Shown here in pieces: positions 7,622 through 15,893 of a stretch of DNA of 64,000 nucleotides (the stretch's first letter is position 1; every line of letters starts with the position of its first letter). This DNA comes from Ruminiclostridium papyrosolvens C7. GTDB lineage: Bacteria; Bacillota; Clostridia; Acetivibrionales; DSM-1351. The DNA lies in contig NZ_ATAY01000094.1 in NCBI RefSeq assembly GCF_000421965.1, positions 123,918 to 187,917 of the forward strand, given 5' to 3'. Made by a program: the position numbers and the translations under genes. Below the pieces are notes generated by a model. That model saw nothing but the letters and a program-made list of their open reading frames with translations, was not told where the DNA came from and did no database searches.

Positions 7622-9157
7622 CTAAACTATATATTCTGACTTCAATTTCACCATATCAATTTTCCCATTATCCGTAAGTTCAAAATTATCTTTTTGTATC
7701 AAAGTCGTTGGCAGCATATATTGAGGGAGACTCAGCCCTAAATCGTTAAGTATCCTCTGCTTCATTTCTGTAACGTCAATGGACTTTTCAGATGTTTTAT
7801 AAAAAGCAACTATTATGTCCGCATTTATCTTATTCTTTGCAACCAAAACTGCGGACATTTCTATATACTGCAACCTGTTTAGTTGATTCCTTATCTCTCC
7901 CAATTCAACCCTGTTTCCATTGATTTTGACAAATTGGTCGTCTCTACCCAGGTATACCAGCTCACCGTTTACATATTTAGCCTTATCCCCTGTTTTATAA
8001 AGAACCGGCGACTCATCCAAGTGATTCTGTAAAAAGGCTTCTCTGGTTTGCTCAGGTAGGTTTAAATACCCTTTTCCTACACAAATACCTGATATATATA
8101 TTTCTCCTTCTACATCATTTTCAGTTATAACATGTTTATTGGAATCCAGTAAATAAATCTTCACATTATCAACAGGCTCACCCAAGGATACATATTCGTC
8201 GTCATATGATATATCAAATTCTTTTGCAGTGACACAAATAGAAGTCTCTGTAGGCCCGTAAAAATTGTATAGTTTACATTCCGGCAGTACCTTCATAAAT
8301 TTCTTAATACAAGTGGGGGTCAATTCCTCACCACTACTTACTACTCTGCGCAGTGAGCTTAGAGAAGTATTTTGCATACTGCTGATTTTTTCAATGAAAA
8401 TACTAAGAAGCGAAGGAACGAATTGGACTACTGAAACTTTCTTTTGTATAATCAAGCTGGTTATAAATGATATATTTTTATATGAAGTATCTTTGGTAAC
8501 AATTAATCTGGCTCCTGAAACCAAGGGCAAGAAAATTTCCCATAAGGATATATCAAATCCAATTGGTGCTTTAAATAAGCAACATTGCTCCTCATCCATC
8601 TGAAAGTAATTTTTTTGCCACTTTATACGGTTGGAGAATCCGGCCTGGTGAATCAATACCCCTTTAGGAGAGCCACTCGAACCGGATGTATACAATAAAT
8701 AAGCCAAATCATCCTTAGTACCGTGATACTTAGGAAAACCGACGGCTTCAGATTCCTCAGCCGGTAAAGAAATTATCTTGACATTGCTTTGGAAAGGGTT
8801 TGCATCCGGCTCATCTGTTAATACAAAAGTAATTTTTGCATCGTCAACAATAAATTGAACCCTTTTTTCCGGATACTCCCGTGAAATAGGAACGTAAACT
8901 CCTCCCAGTTTCAAAATCGCCAATAATGCATAAATATAATAATCGGATTTTTTTGCAAATAATCCAATAAAGTCCCCTTTTCTTGCACCGTTTAAATATA
9001 GTTGGCATGCTATCTGGTTAGCTTTGTTATTTATGTCATAGTATGTAAACTGCCGGTCATTAAATTCCAGACAAACTCGTTCCGGAAATGCCTGTACAGC
9101 GTTTTCAAACATATCTACAACCGTAGTAAAACCTTTTTGTATTGGAGACGTTGGCAT
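7622..9157 (-). CDS. Free-standing amino-acid adenylation enzyme (NRPS A-domain type)
   Basis: About 511 aa. All core A-domain motifs are visible: A3 LLYTSGSSGSPKG, A4 GFDISLWEIF, A5 NFYGPTETSI, A7 YKTGDKAKY, A8 LGRDDQFVKINGNRVELGEI and A10 LTDNGKID with the catalytic Lys. The Asp of A4, which normally binds the amino group of alpha-amino acids, is present. My hand-read specificity residues are roughly D-I-W-Q-V-S-F-I-C-K, which I cannot match to a known code with confidence. No condensation or carrier domain is attached, so it should load the discrete ACP encoded two genes upstream. I chose ATG 9155-9157; TTG at 9163 is an alternative. Confidence 0.85.
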   Translation of the reverse strand: MPTSPIQKGFTTVVDMFENAVQAFPERVCLEFNDRQFTYYDINNKANQIACQLYLNGARKGDFIGLFAKKSDYYIYALLAILKLGGVYVPISREYPEKRVQFIVDDAKITFVLTDEPDANPFQSNVKIISLPAEESEAVGFPKYHGTKDDLAYLLYTSGSSGSPKGVLIHQAGFSNRIKWQKNYFQMDEEQCCLFKAPIGFDISLWEIFLPLVSGARLIVTKDTSYKNISFITSLIIQKKVSVVQFVPSLLSIFIEKISSMQNTSLSSLRRVVSSGEELTPTCIKKFMKVLPECKLYNFYGPTETSICVTAKEFDISYDDEYVSLGEPVDNVKIYLLDSNKHVITENDVEGEIYISGICVGKGYLNLPEQTREAFLQNHLDESPVLYKTGDKAKYVNGELVYLGRDDQFVKINGNRVELGEIRNQLNRLQYIEMSAVLVAKNKINADIIVAFYKTSEKSIDVTEMKQRILNDLGLSLPQYMLPTTLIQKDNFELTDNGKIDMVKLKSEYIV

Positions 9158-9200
9158 TGACAATTCCCACTTTCCATCTATGTCTATAATATTACATCTG

Positions 9201-10634
9201 TTATTTTTTTCTCAGATTCTTACCCAACCTGACTTCGTTACCTATATTTCTCAAAATTGATTTAACCTCATCCAATTCAAACCCATGTGCCAGCATTTCA
9301 AACACATGATGAGTCTGTATTGTTTTAATTGTGGAATTTGTAATTCGTTTCGGGAACTCATTACACAATTCTTCTGCCTTACTGTAATCCATTGTAGCAT
9401 GAGACCATTGATAGTTATTCCCAACAAGGTTATAGGCTTCTTTCTGTTGTGATATTGGTGTAGTAATGTCGTAATACCAAGGTACAACAGCATAGAAATC
9501 CGGAGCCGCGTTATTTATGAAATTAATTGTATCGTTAACGCTTTCCTCAGTTTCTCCCGGGAAGCCCACAAAGAAGAATCCCATTGTAGCAATACCATGT
9601 TTTTTGAGAAGTGATATTCCTCTGGTCAGATCTTCTACAGTGGTTTTTTTGTTCATTCTGCTAAGCATCTCCTGATTACCGGATTCCAGCCCTAATATTA
9701 CTGCAACACATCCTGTTTCCTTCATCAGCTGTGCCAGTTCATCAGTAATAAACTGACAGCGTACATATGAAAACCATTTAAAGTTATATTTATTTCTTTT
9801 CATCATAAGTAACATATCTTTAAACCGCTCTGTTGGTACATTCAGATTATCATCAATAAAATGAACAATCTCCGTCTTTCCCATTTCATAAATCTGGTTT
9901 AATTCCCGTTCCACGTTATCAATTGTTCTGATTTGATGTTTTCCGCTATGAATTGGATAGGCACAGAAAGTACAGGAATATGGACATGATATGGACGCTC
10001 TGATTGGAACTATCTTTAAATTTTGATCACCAAACAGCTTCCAATCCAAATTACAATCTTCTAAAGATTCATATTCTGTTTCGGTTTCATTCTTAATAAA
10101 CTGGTTGCCATTGCGGAAAGTGATATTTTTTATATCGGACAATTCCTTTTTGCCATTTAATGCTTCAATGATTTCTATGAGCTTGTCTGCACCTGCATAA
10201 GAATTGAAATATATATCCGCACCAATTTTTTTGTAAAGGAGCTGCAGTTCTCTCAATGTAAACTGTTTGGTTTTTGCAACAATAAAAGGACCTCCAACAA
10301 ATATAGTAGCTGAAGGTTTATATTTTTTAACAAATGCTGCGATTTTTTCAAGAGATTCAAAATCAGTAATATGAGTAGTTGAAATACCAACATACTTGTA
10401 ATCATTACTTGTTAACTTTTCTTTAAGTTCATCTTTAAAATCTTCAAATGAAGGAAGGTAATCACATGTGTATCCGTTTTTTATAAGTTTTGTACCCAAA
10501 TGTGCCAAAGCACCCGGGAATGAAACATTTAATTCAACCTCTTTTTCGTCATATACCCTTCCAATCCTCTCCAACTCTTTAGAGACGTTAGAGCCTGTAA
10601 AGCTAATTAACAGAACATCATACATCTTATCCAT
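9201..10634 (-). CDS. B12-binding-type radical SAM enzyme
   Basis: 477 aa from ATG 10632-10634 (GTG at 10646 is possible). Residues 1-165 have the Rossmann-like layout of a cobalamin-binding domain (YKYVGISTTHITDF, SATIFVGGPF) but no DxHxxG loop. Residues 205-430 are a radical SAM domain with Cys217-x3-Cys221-x2-Cys224 (SISCPYSCTFCAYP) to bind the 4Fe-4S cluster, followed by FIDDNLNVP and GLESGNQE. The architecture is like class B methylases, including the PhpK group, but methyl transfer is not proven. Being between the ACP and adenylation genes, it probably modifies a carrier-bound amino acid or the released product. Confidence 0.85.
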   Translation of the reverse strand: MDKMYDVLLISFTGSNVSKELERIGRVYDEKEVELNVSFPGALAHLGTKLIKNGYTCDYLPSFEDFKDELKEKLTSNDYKYVGISTTHITDFESLEKIAAFVKKYKPSATIFVGGPFIVAKTKQFTLRELQLLYKKIGADIYFNSYAGADKLIEIIEALNGKKELSDIKNITFRNGNQFIKNETETEYESLEDCNLDWKLFGDQNLKIVPIRASISCPYSCTFCAYPIHSGKHQIRTIDNVERELNQIYEMGKTEIVHFIDDNLNVPTERFKDMLLMMKRNKYNFKWFSYVRCQFITDELAQLMKETGCVAVILGLESGNQEMLSRMNKKTTVEDLTRGISLLKKHGIATMGFFFVGFPGETEESVNDTINFINNAAPDFYAVVPWYYDITTPISQQKEAYNLVGNNYQWSHATMDYSKAEELCNEFPKRITNSTIKTIQTHHVFEMLAHGFELDEVKSILRNIGNEVRLGKNLRKK

Positions 10635-10699
10635 TGTCACACCCACCCCTAACTTATTTTTGACTGCCTGAAAAAAGGCTATTCCTTGTTGAAACCTAC

Positions 10700-10972
10700 T
10701 TATATTTGTGCCCGGGATTTTACATAGGATATAAAGTCCTCTAGAGTTTTAAATGAAGATATGGCCAGCATTTCATCATCAAATATAAAATTGAATGTCG
10801 TCTCAAGTGATGCACATATTTTAATAAAACTCATTGAGTCAATATTAATACTGCTTAAATCTAGGTCAGGTCTAATATCACTGTAAAGCATATCTAAATT
10901 TGCTTCAATCGCTTTCTTGACCTCATTTTCTACAACATCCAACTTTTCATTTTTTTCAATTTGTTCAATCAT
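10700..10972 (-). CDS. Free-standing acyl carrier protein
   Basis: 90 aa from the ATG at 10970-10972, five bases from a GGGGGAG site; ATGs at 10975 and 10990 are also in frame, but the latter lies upstream of the ribosome site. The carrier-protein signature SINIDSMSFIKICASLE places the phosphopantetheine serine at about residue 46 (Asp-Ser-Met). The helix-2 pattern LETTFNFIFDDEML is typical. It is the first gene of the operon, and as it precedes an adenylation enzyme it probably carries an amino acyl thioester. No phosphopantetheinyl transferase lies in the window, so the host's must serve it. Confidence 0.88.
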   Translation of the reverse strand: MIEQIEKNEKLDVVENEVKKAIEANLDMLYSDIRPDLDLSSINIDSMSFIKICASLETTFNFIFDDEMLAISSFKTLEDFISYVKSRAQI

Positions 10973-11198
10973 CATATCTCCCCCTAGCATAATTTTTAAA
11001 AAAAATATATAATTCAGTTCATTATTTGCCGGATATTTTTTTTACAATATCGGTAAATAATCTCTTCCATTAAAATCAATTAAAATAGTAAGTCAATTTT
11101 ACATAATCAATATTTCTATTTTTAATATATTTCCAAAATCCTACATAATATAGCTAATAACATTCTACAGAAAAGAACAATTACTACCTTATTTTTTT

Positions 11199-11227
11199 AT
11201 ATTATACATATTATTTCTATTTGTCAA
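11199..11227 (-). promoter_or_regulatory. Candidate promoter of the ACP/radical-SAM operon
   Basis: Minus-strand TTGACA (11222-11227) is 17 bases from TAATAT (11199-11204), or 15 bases from TATAAT (11201-11206). It gives a leader of about 220 bases ahead of the ACP gene. Confidence 0.6.
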
Positions 11228-11328
11228 TATTTTACCATTATATGCAATTATTTGGGACTCCCTTACCATCCTCGTATACCAAATACCCTAATTATGGTAT
11301 TTACTGTTTTATGTACTTCTGTAAACTA

Positions 11329-11357
11329 TTGACATCTCTTAACAATTTGTTTATAAT
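11329..11357 (+). promoter_or_regulatory. SigA-type promoter of the divergent BtrH-like gene
   Basis: TTGACA (11329-11334) and TATAAT (11352-11357) match consensus exactly, with a 17-base spacer. Transcription would begin near 11365, leaving about 180 untranslated bases. Confidence 0.75.
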
Positions 11358-11545
11358 TAGGACAAATTTGTTTTCTTCCATTAGGAATTAATATACGCCT
11401 TACCATTCCCCTTGAATTTGTTAAAATGCTGGCAGTATTAAACGTTTCCTATTTTCTATCAACTACCGTTATCAAATCTCAAATTCATCCGGGTATCGGA
11501 TTATCAGTATGGTAATCCTCGGGACACTGAATTCTCATATTTTAT

Positions 11546-12682
11546 ATGATTGAGAATGGAGTTGAATTACAGGTGGAAATTCATGATTTGTCAAGGTTTA
11601 CAAAATATAGTTCCTGCAATAAAGAAATACATGTTAAATTACAAAGAGAAATCACCACCTACCTAAATTACAGTTTGCCATTGTGTGCAATTCTATGGGA
11701 TAGGAAAAAGGAAAATTGGACTTATGAGCATTTTACACAGCTCTATTGTATTAAGGATAAAAATGATTATTTATGGCTTGACTATCTGGAGGATATTCTA
11801 TTTCCCCAAGATGTATCCGACTACATATTTATCCCCTCAGATGATTTAAAAAATGAAAATGATATTATTTTCTTAATAAAGGAAAAAGTAAGTCTTTGCA
11901 ATTGTCTTATGATTTTTTTAGATAAATATTATATCAGCAATTCAAGGAATTACCTAAAAAGACATGATATATTTCAAGCCTTTATATATGGATACGATGA
12001 TGTGTCAAACGAGTTTCTGGGAATCGGATTTCAGGATAATAACACATTTGATTATTTGCATTACTCCTATTCAGATGTATCAGAAGCTTACACATCATGT
12101 AGAAACGGATACGAGTCCTCTCCAATATGGGTCAGGTTATATGCATGTGTTCTTATTAAAGTAAAAAACTTAGGTGAAGAACATAAGTGCAATTTTACAA
12201 AAATAATATCCGACATGAAAAATTATGTATCCTCCATTGGCTATGAATCCGACCTGAGATATGAAATAAAAGTATGCCGGGGAACAAATGCCACATATGG
12301 GATAAATGTAATTAAAGAAGTCATTGATCATTTGAAGCGATTATTAGACGATACTTGGACTATAGATTATAGACATATACATTTACTATATGAACATAAA
12401 AGGCTCATGAAAAAGCGAATTGAGTTCCTTGGTCAAATATATGGTTTCAATGATGATAAATTTTCTAAATCTCTCTCAATATATACAAGTATAGAAAAAA
12501 GCTTTGAAACCGCCAAAGCAATTTATATGAAAAGCATTTTGGCTCAAACCAATTACAAAAGCATTTATGGTTGTCTAAAAAACGCTGATACTATTAAAAA
12601 AATTATAAGTATATATGAAAACGAAATACACCGAGAAGAGGAAATATTAAGCTATATTATATACCGCTGTTCTAACGGGTAG
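11546..12682 (+). CDS. Second C39/BtrH-like protein, divergent from the operon
   Basis: Up to 378 aa. It aligns by eye with the product of 4932-5999: an N-terminal LxAIL...W...Y segment (SLPLCAILWDRK), the central DIFQAFIYGYDDVSNEF matching EAHNLIVYGYDSEKREF, and a helical C-terminal half. The central His of its homologue is replaced here (Gln/Phe in IFQAF). A Cys occupies the N-terminal position where its homologue has Met. The two may be complementary halves or a catalytic/non-catalytic pair. The start is uncertain: ATG 11546 lacks a ribosome site, while the in-frame GTG at 11573 has GGAG ten bases upstream. Its function is unknown. Confidence 0.6.
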   Translation: MIENGVELQVEIHDLSRFTKYSSCNKEIHVKLQREITTYLNYSLPLCAILWDRKKENWTYEHFTQLYCIKDKNDYLWLDYLEDILFPQDVSDYIFIPSDDLKNENDIIFLIKEKVSLCNCLMIFLDKYYISNSRNYLKRHDIFQAFIYGYDDVSNEFLGIGFQDNNTFDYLHYSYSDVSEAYTSCRNGYESSPIWVRLYACVLIKVKNLGEEHKCNFTKIISDMKNYVSSIGYESDLRYEIKVCRGTNATYGINVIKEVIDHLKRLLDDTWTIDYRHIHLLYEHKRLMKKRIEFLGQIYGFNDDKFSKSLSIYTSIEKSFETAKAIYMKSILAQTNYKSIYGCLKNADTIKKIISIYENEIHREEEILSYIIYRCSNG

Positions 12683-12687
12683 ATAGT

Positions 12688-12730
12688 AAAAATCCTCAGA
12701 TATCTGTATTTCAAGATTTCTGAGGATTTT
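12688..12730. terminator. Terminator between the BtrH-like gene and the tRNA array
   Basis: AAAATCCTCAG pairs with CTGAGGATTTT. Flanking A and T runs make it usable from both sides: for the plus-strand gene and for the minus-strand tRNA transcript. Confidence 0.8.
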
Positions 12731-12734
12731 CTTC

Positions 12735-12809
<75 letters not shown>

Positions 12810-12853
12810 ATCAATATTGAGGCAGACCACATAAGCAATCTGCCTCATTTGTT

Positions 12854-12928
12854 TGGAGCGGGTTAAGAGATTCGAACTCTCGACTTTCACCTTGGCAAGG
12901 TGACACTCTACCGCTGAGTTAAACCCGC
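12854..12928 (-). tRNA. tRNA-Gly (GCC)
   Basis: The acceptor stem is GCGGGTT paired with AACCCGC and the CCA is encoded. The anticodon loop TTGCCAA gives GCC. Confidence 0.95.
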
Positions 12929-12967
12929 ATGCTAAATTGAAAAGCCTTTTAACTTATCAATTTAATT

Positions 12968-13043
12968 TGGTGCCCAGAGCCGGAATCGAACCAGCGACAC
13001 GGGGATTTTCAGTCCCCTGCTCTACCGACTGAGCTATCTGGGC
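12968..13043 (-). tRNA. tRNA-Phe (GAA)
   Basis: Acceptor stem GCCCAGA with its complement and an encoded CCA. The anticodon loop CTGAAAA gives GAA. Confidence 0.95.
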
Positions 13044-13047
13044 AAAT

Positions 13048-13124
13048 TGGCGACCCGGAACGGGCTCGAACCGTCGACCTCCAGCGTGACAGGCTGGCAT
13101 TCTAACCAACTGAACTACCGGGCC
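13048..13124 (-). tRNA. tRNA-Asp (GTC)
   Basis: Acceptor stem GGCCCGG with a G-U-containing partner and an encoded CCA. The anticodon loop CTGTCAC gives GTC. Confidence 0.95.
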
Positions 13125-13146
13125 AATTTGTATCTCTCACGGAAAA

Positions 13147-13222
13147 TGGTGGGAACTATAGGGCTCGAACCTATGACCCTCTGCTTGTAAGGCAGATGCT
13201 CTCCCAGCTGAGCTAAGCTCCC
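13147..13222 (-). tRNA. tRNA-Val (TAC)
   Basis: Acceptor stem GGGAGCT with its partner and an encoded CCA. The anticodon loop CTTACAA gives TAC. It is the first tRNA in the direction of transcription. Confidence 0.95.
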
Positions 13223-13367
13223 AAGGTTATTTCCGTGAGCGACAATTGATAGTATACATTGCTTGCTTATTAAAGTCAACAAGTTTTTTGTCTTTTTTTT
13301 AAAAATATTTTAAATACACTTTAAAATACTCTATAAAGCTTAAAATATCAAGCTTTTATTAATTATA

Positions 13368-14246
13368 TCATTGTACATTTTCCTTTATAATATCCTCAAT
13401 GTCCTGATGAGAAAAGTTGTATTTTGTATTGCAGAAATGGCATTGCAGCTCAGCACCTTTGCCATCTTCAAGTATCTCAAGCAAATCATTTTTACCGATA
13501 CTGATTAGATTTCTCTCCATTCTTTCACGTGAACAATTACACTTGAAACTACAAGGAACTGTTTCTACTATTTTTGGGGCCATACCTTCTAAAAGCATAT
13601 TCAATATTTCCTCAGGTGTTGTTCCTTCCGATATGAGTTTAGAAATAGGAGGAAAACCTATAAGACGTTTTTCCAAGGCTGCAACTGTTTCTTCCTCTGC
13701 CCCGGGCATCATTTGTATTATAAATCCCCCTGCACTAGTTACTCCCGAAGAATCTATTAATACTCCTAATGCTACCGTAGAAGGTACTTGTTCAGATGTT
13801 GCAAAGTAATATGTCAGGTCATCGGCTATTTCCCCAGAAACAAGCTGTGAAAGGCCAACATAAGGTTCCTTAAGACCCATATCCTTTATAACATTAATAT
13901 AACCTTCGCCCATTGCAGTTCTTATATCAAGCTTACCACGTTCGTTAAGTGGAAGATAAACATTGGGATTATGCACATAACCTCTGACATTTGCCTTGGA
14001 ATCAGATGCTACAACAATCCCTCCCAACGGCCCGTCCCCTTTTATCTGTATGGTAAGCTTATCTTTTTCCCCTTTAAGCATCCTGGACATCATGCCCGCC
14101 GCTGTCAGTGTCCTACCTAAAGCAGCTGTTGCTATGGGGGAGAGTCCATGTATCTCTGAAGCCTGTCCTACCATTTTGGTAGTCGTTGCTGCAAAAGCTC
14201 TCACCGTTCCCTGAGCAGCAGTTACCCTTACTATATAATCACCCAT
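13368..14246 (-). CDS. hslO: Hsp33 redox-regulated chaperone
   Basis: 292 aa from ATG 14244-14246, preceded by ACGGAGGATAT and giving MGDYIVRVTAAQGTVRA, the usual Hsp33 N-terminus. An in-frame upstream ATG at 14288 has no ribosome site. The C-terminal zinc switch is present: Cys-x-Cys in FKCNCSRERMER and Cys-x2-Cys in LQCHFCNTKY. In known Hsp33s these cysteines release zinc under oxidative heat stress and activate holdase function. It probably forms a single-gene unit. Confidence 0.95.
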   Translation of the reverse strand: MGDYIVRVTAAQGTVRAFAATTTKMVGQASEIHGLSPIATAALGRTLTAAGMMSRMLKGEKDKLTIQIKGDGPLGGIVVASDSKANVRGYVHNPNVYLPLNERGKLDIRTAMGEGYINVIKDMGLKEPYVGLSQLVSGEIADDLTYYFATSEQVPSTVALGVLIDSSGVTSAGGFIIQMMPGAEEETVAALEKRLIGFPPISKLISEGTTPEEILNMLLEGMAPKIVETVPCSFKCNCSRERMERNLISIGKNDLLEILEDGKGAELQCHFCNTKYNFSHQDIEDIIKENVQ

Positions 14247-14334
14247 ATATCCTCCGTACTCTGTAGCTATATTCGTTACAGATTCCATAATATTTACTAA
14301 ATGTGTGAACTTAAATGACCCATATATATTGAAA

Positions 14335-14359
14335 GCCCCGATATTTATAATATCGGGGC
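14335..14359. terminator. Hairpin between cspA-like gene and hslO
   Basis: GCCCCGATATT pairs perfectly with AATATCGGGGC. Only a weak T tract follows on the minus strand. It probably terminates the cold-shock gene transcript. Confidence 0.6.
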
Positions 14360-14395
14360 GTTAATGGCTACTTCAGTATATAGTTAAAGCAATAA

Positions 14396-14596
14396 TTATG
14401 CTCTCTGAACGTTTGCAGCCTGAGGACCCTTAGCTCCTTCAACAACGTCAAATACTACTTCTGAGCCTTCCTCAAGTGTTTTGTATCCATCCATAGTGAT
14501 TGCTGAGAAATGAACAAATACGTCATTTCCGCCATCTCTTTCGATAAATCCAAATCCTTTTTCAGCGTTGAACCACTTTACTCTACCTTTTTCCAT
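14396..14596 (-). CDS. Cold-shock domain protein (CspA family)
   Basis: 66 aa, full length for the family. RNP1 is [10 protein letters not shown] and RNP2 DVFVHFSAI; the N-terminus is [15 protein letters not shown]. It binds single-stranded RNA or DNA. ATG at 14594-14596 follows AGGAGGAATTT. The leader contains a perfect GGCGAC-GTT-GTCGCC hairpin (14632-14646), consistent with post-transcriptional control in this family. A paralogue number cannot be given. Confidence 0.95.
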   Translation of the reverse strand: MEKGRVKWFNAEKGFGFIERDGGNDVFVHFSAITMDGYKTLEEGSEVVFDVVEGAKGPQAANVQRA

Positions 14597-14851
14597 TATA
14601 AAATTCCTCCTGAAATATAACTAAACTGTGCGGCGACAACGTCGCCACTTTTTGATAACATATAGAAGTTTAACACATAAGACTTAAACTGTCAAATTAT
14701 ATTTAACTTATAATATGCCATTTATAAATCTATTCACCCGATGAAATTGATTCAAGCTTATTTTTTCACCATTATCGGCAATTATTCCTCTTCTTCTCTG
14801 GAATCTCTTTCAAATTGAGAACGTAAATTCCAAACAATTTATGTAACCATT

Positions 14852-15598
14852 TTATTTCCTGCAAACATAAAAATTTCTTTGGCTTCTGGGAGAAGGTTTT
14901 CTCAAAGTTAATTCCCCGAAACGGGATACAAACTCCATACCTGATTTTTTGATAAAATCCATTATTTCGCTATCGGAGTAAGCCTTTTCATAATGGGTCT
15001 CATCAAACCTTTCATACAATCCATCCTTCTTTACAAAAAAGGTAAGATCAAATCTTGCCTTCCTTGTCTTTGGGTTGTAATCATTCTCCCATATATATGT
15101 AACCTCATCGTTAATTTCATAAAAAAGATTGTCGGCAATTGTGTTTTCAAATTTGTACTGTGTATTTACATCAAAAATGAACAATCCTCCGGGATTGAGA
15201 TAATTCTTTACCAACTTGAACATTTTATTTATTTGTGAAGGATTAGTGAGATAATTAAAGCTGTCCAAAAGACATACTATTGCATCCACTGTTCCGTAAA
15301 GTTCAAAGCTGCACATATTCTGATTTAATAAAAGTATATCTAAATCCTCTTTGTCAGCCTTTTCAGCTGCACAGTCCAACATGTCGGAGGATAAATCAAG
15401 GCATATCATATCGTACCCCCTGCGGGCCATTTCAACTCCAAAGCTGCCTGTACCGCAACCAAGCTCAAGTATCATAGAAGCACTCAGATTATTCTTTCTA
15501 AATATACTTTGAACATAATCCGCCCATCTTTTATAATCAATATCCAGAGTTAATTTATCGTAAACATATGCAAAATTATTATAAATAATTAAACACAC
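14852..15598 (-). CDS. Class I SAM-dependent methyltransferase
   Basis: About 248 aa. Motif I is ILELGCGTGSFGVEMARRGY, acidic strand 2 end CLDLSSDML, and motif IV region VDAIVCLLDSFNYL. A long inserted beta region follows (VTYIWENDYNPKTRKARFDL), as in small-molecule methyltransferases of Firmicutes. The substrate is unknown. The start is unusual: the only standard codon is GTG at 15598 with AGAAGG immediately upstream. Homologous-looking N-termini would begin about four codons later at an ATT. Confidence 0.82.
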   Translation of the reverse strand: MCLIIYNNFAYVYDKLTLDIDYKRWADYVQSIFRKNNLSASMILELGCGTGSFGVEMARRGYDMICLDLSSDMLDCAAEKADKEDLDILLLNQNMCSFELYGTVDAIVCLLDSFNYLTNPSQINKMFKLVKNYLNPGGLFIFDVNTQYKFENTIADNLFYEINDEVTYIWENDYNPKTRKARFDLTFFVKKDGLYERFDETHYEKAYSDSEIMDFIKKSGMEFVSRFGELTLRKPSPRSQRNFYVCRK

Positions 15599-15650
15599 CC
15601 TTCTGATTTTTATTATTGAAATAGTACCATATTATACTTAACATATACAA

Positions 15651-15681
15651 GAAAGCCAGCAAATTATATCTGCTGACTTTC
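15651..15681 (-). terminator. Terminator overlapping the end of the SASP gene
   Basis: GAAAGTCAGCA pairs with TGCTGGCTTTC on the minus strand, with the left arm inside the last SASP codons. The following T tract is weak. Confidence 0.55.
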
Positions 15682-15831
15682 CTGAACCTGCATTTTTTTC
15701 CTTTTTGTAACCAAGCCTCCAATGCGTCCTGTTTCTTTTGGAGTAAGGCTTTTCCAGCCATTTTTCATAACCTTTTCTATTAAACCCAGTTCCCTAGCAA
15801 TTTCATACTTTAATTTTTCATTATTATCCAC
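15664..15831 (-). CDS. Alpha/beta-type small acid-soluble spore protein
   Basis: 55 aa from GTG 15829-15831, ten bases after AGGAGG. The family signature is clear: KLKYEIARELGLIEKV, then WKSLTPKETGRIGGLVTKRK. These proteins coat spore DNA and protect it from UV and heat. The usual germination-protease site (Glu-Ile-Ala) is present. It indicates a spore former. It lies between a methyltransferase gene and the ctpA-like gene but seems to be its own unit. Confidence 0.92.
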   Translation of the reverse strand: MDNNEKLKYEIARELGLIEKVMKNGWKSLTPKETGRIGGLVTKRKKMQVQESQQI

Positions 15832-15893
15832 TTTATCAGCACCTCCTGTTGGTATTATGTGGATAATAATCAATATTTATACCTAATCCGGTA

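Larger units (their letters stand above)
10973..11545. other. AT-rich divergent promoter region
   Basis: The 570 bases between the two divergent transcription units contain no convincing reading frame. They hold a minus-strand and a plus-strand SigA-type promoter, leaving leaders of about 220 and 180 bases. The plus-strand leader contains small complementary segments (GGATTA with TAATCC near 11497-11516), but I recognise no known riboswitch. Confidence 0.6.

Noticed and set aside
3907..12682. Reading the operon as the closthioamide cluster known from related clostridia
   Set aside because: That cluster has a different, larger gene set with several carrier proteins; here there is one ACP, one A-domain and a radical SAM enzyme. 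Only the general NRPS-independent logic is shared.
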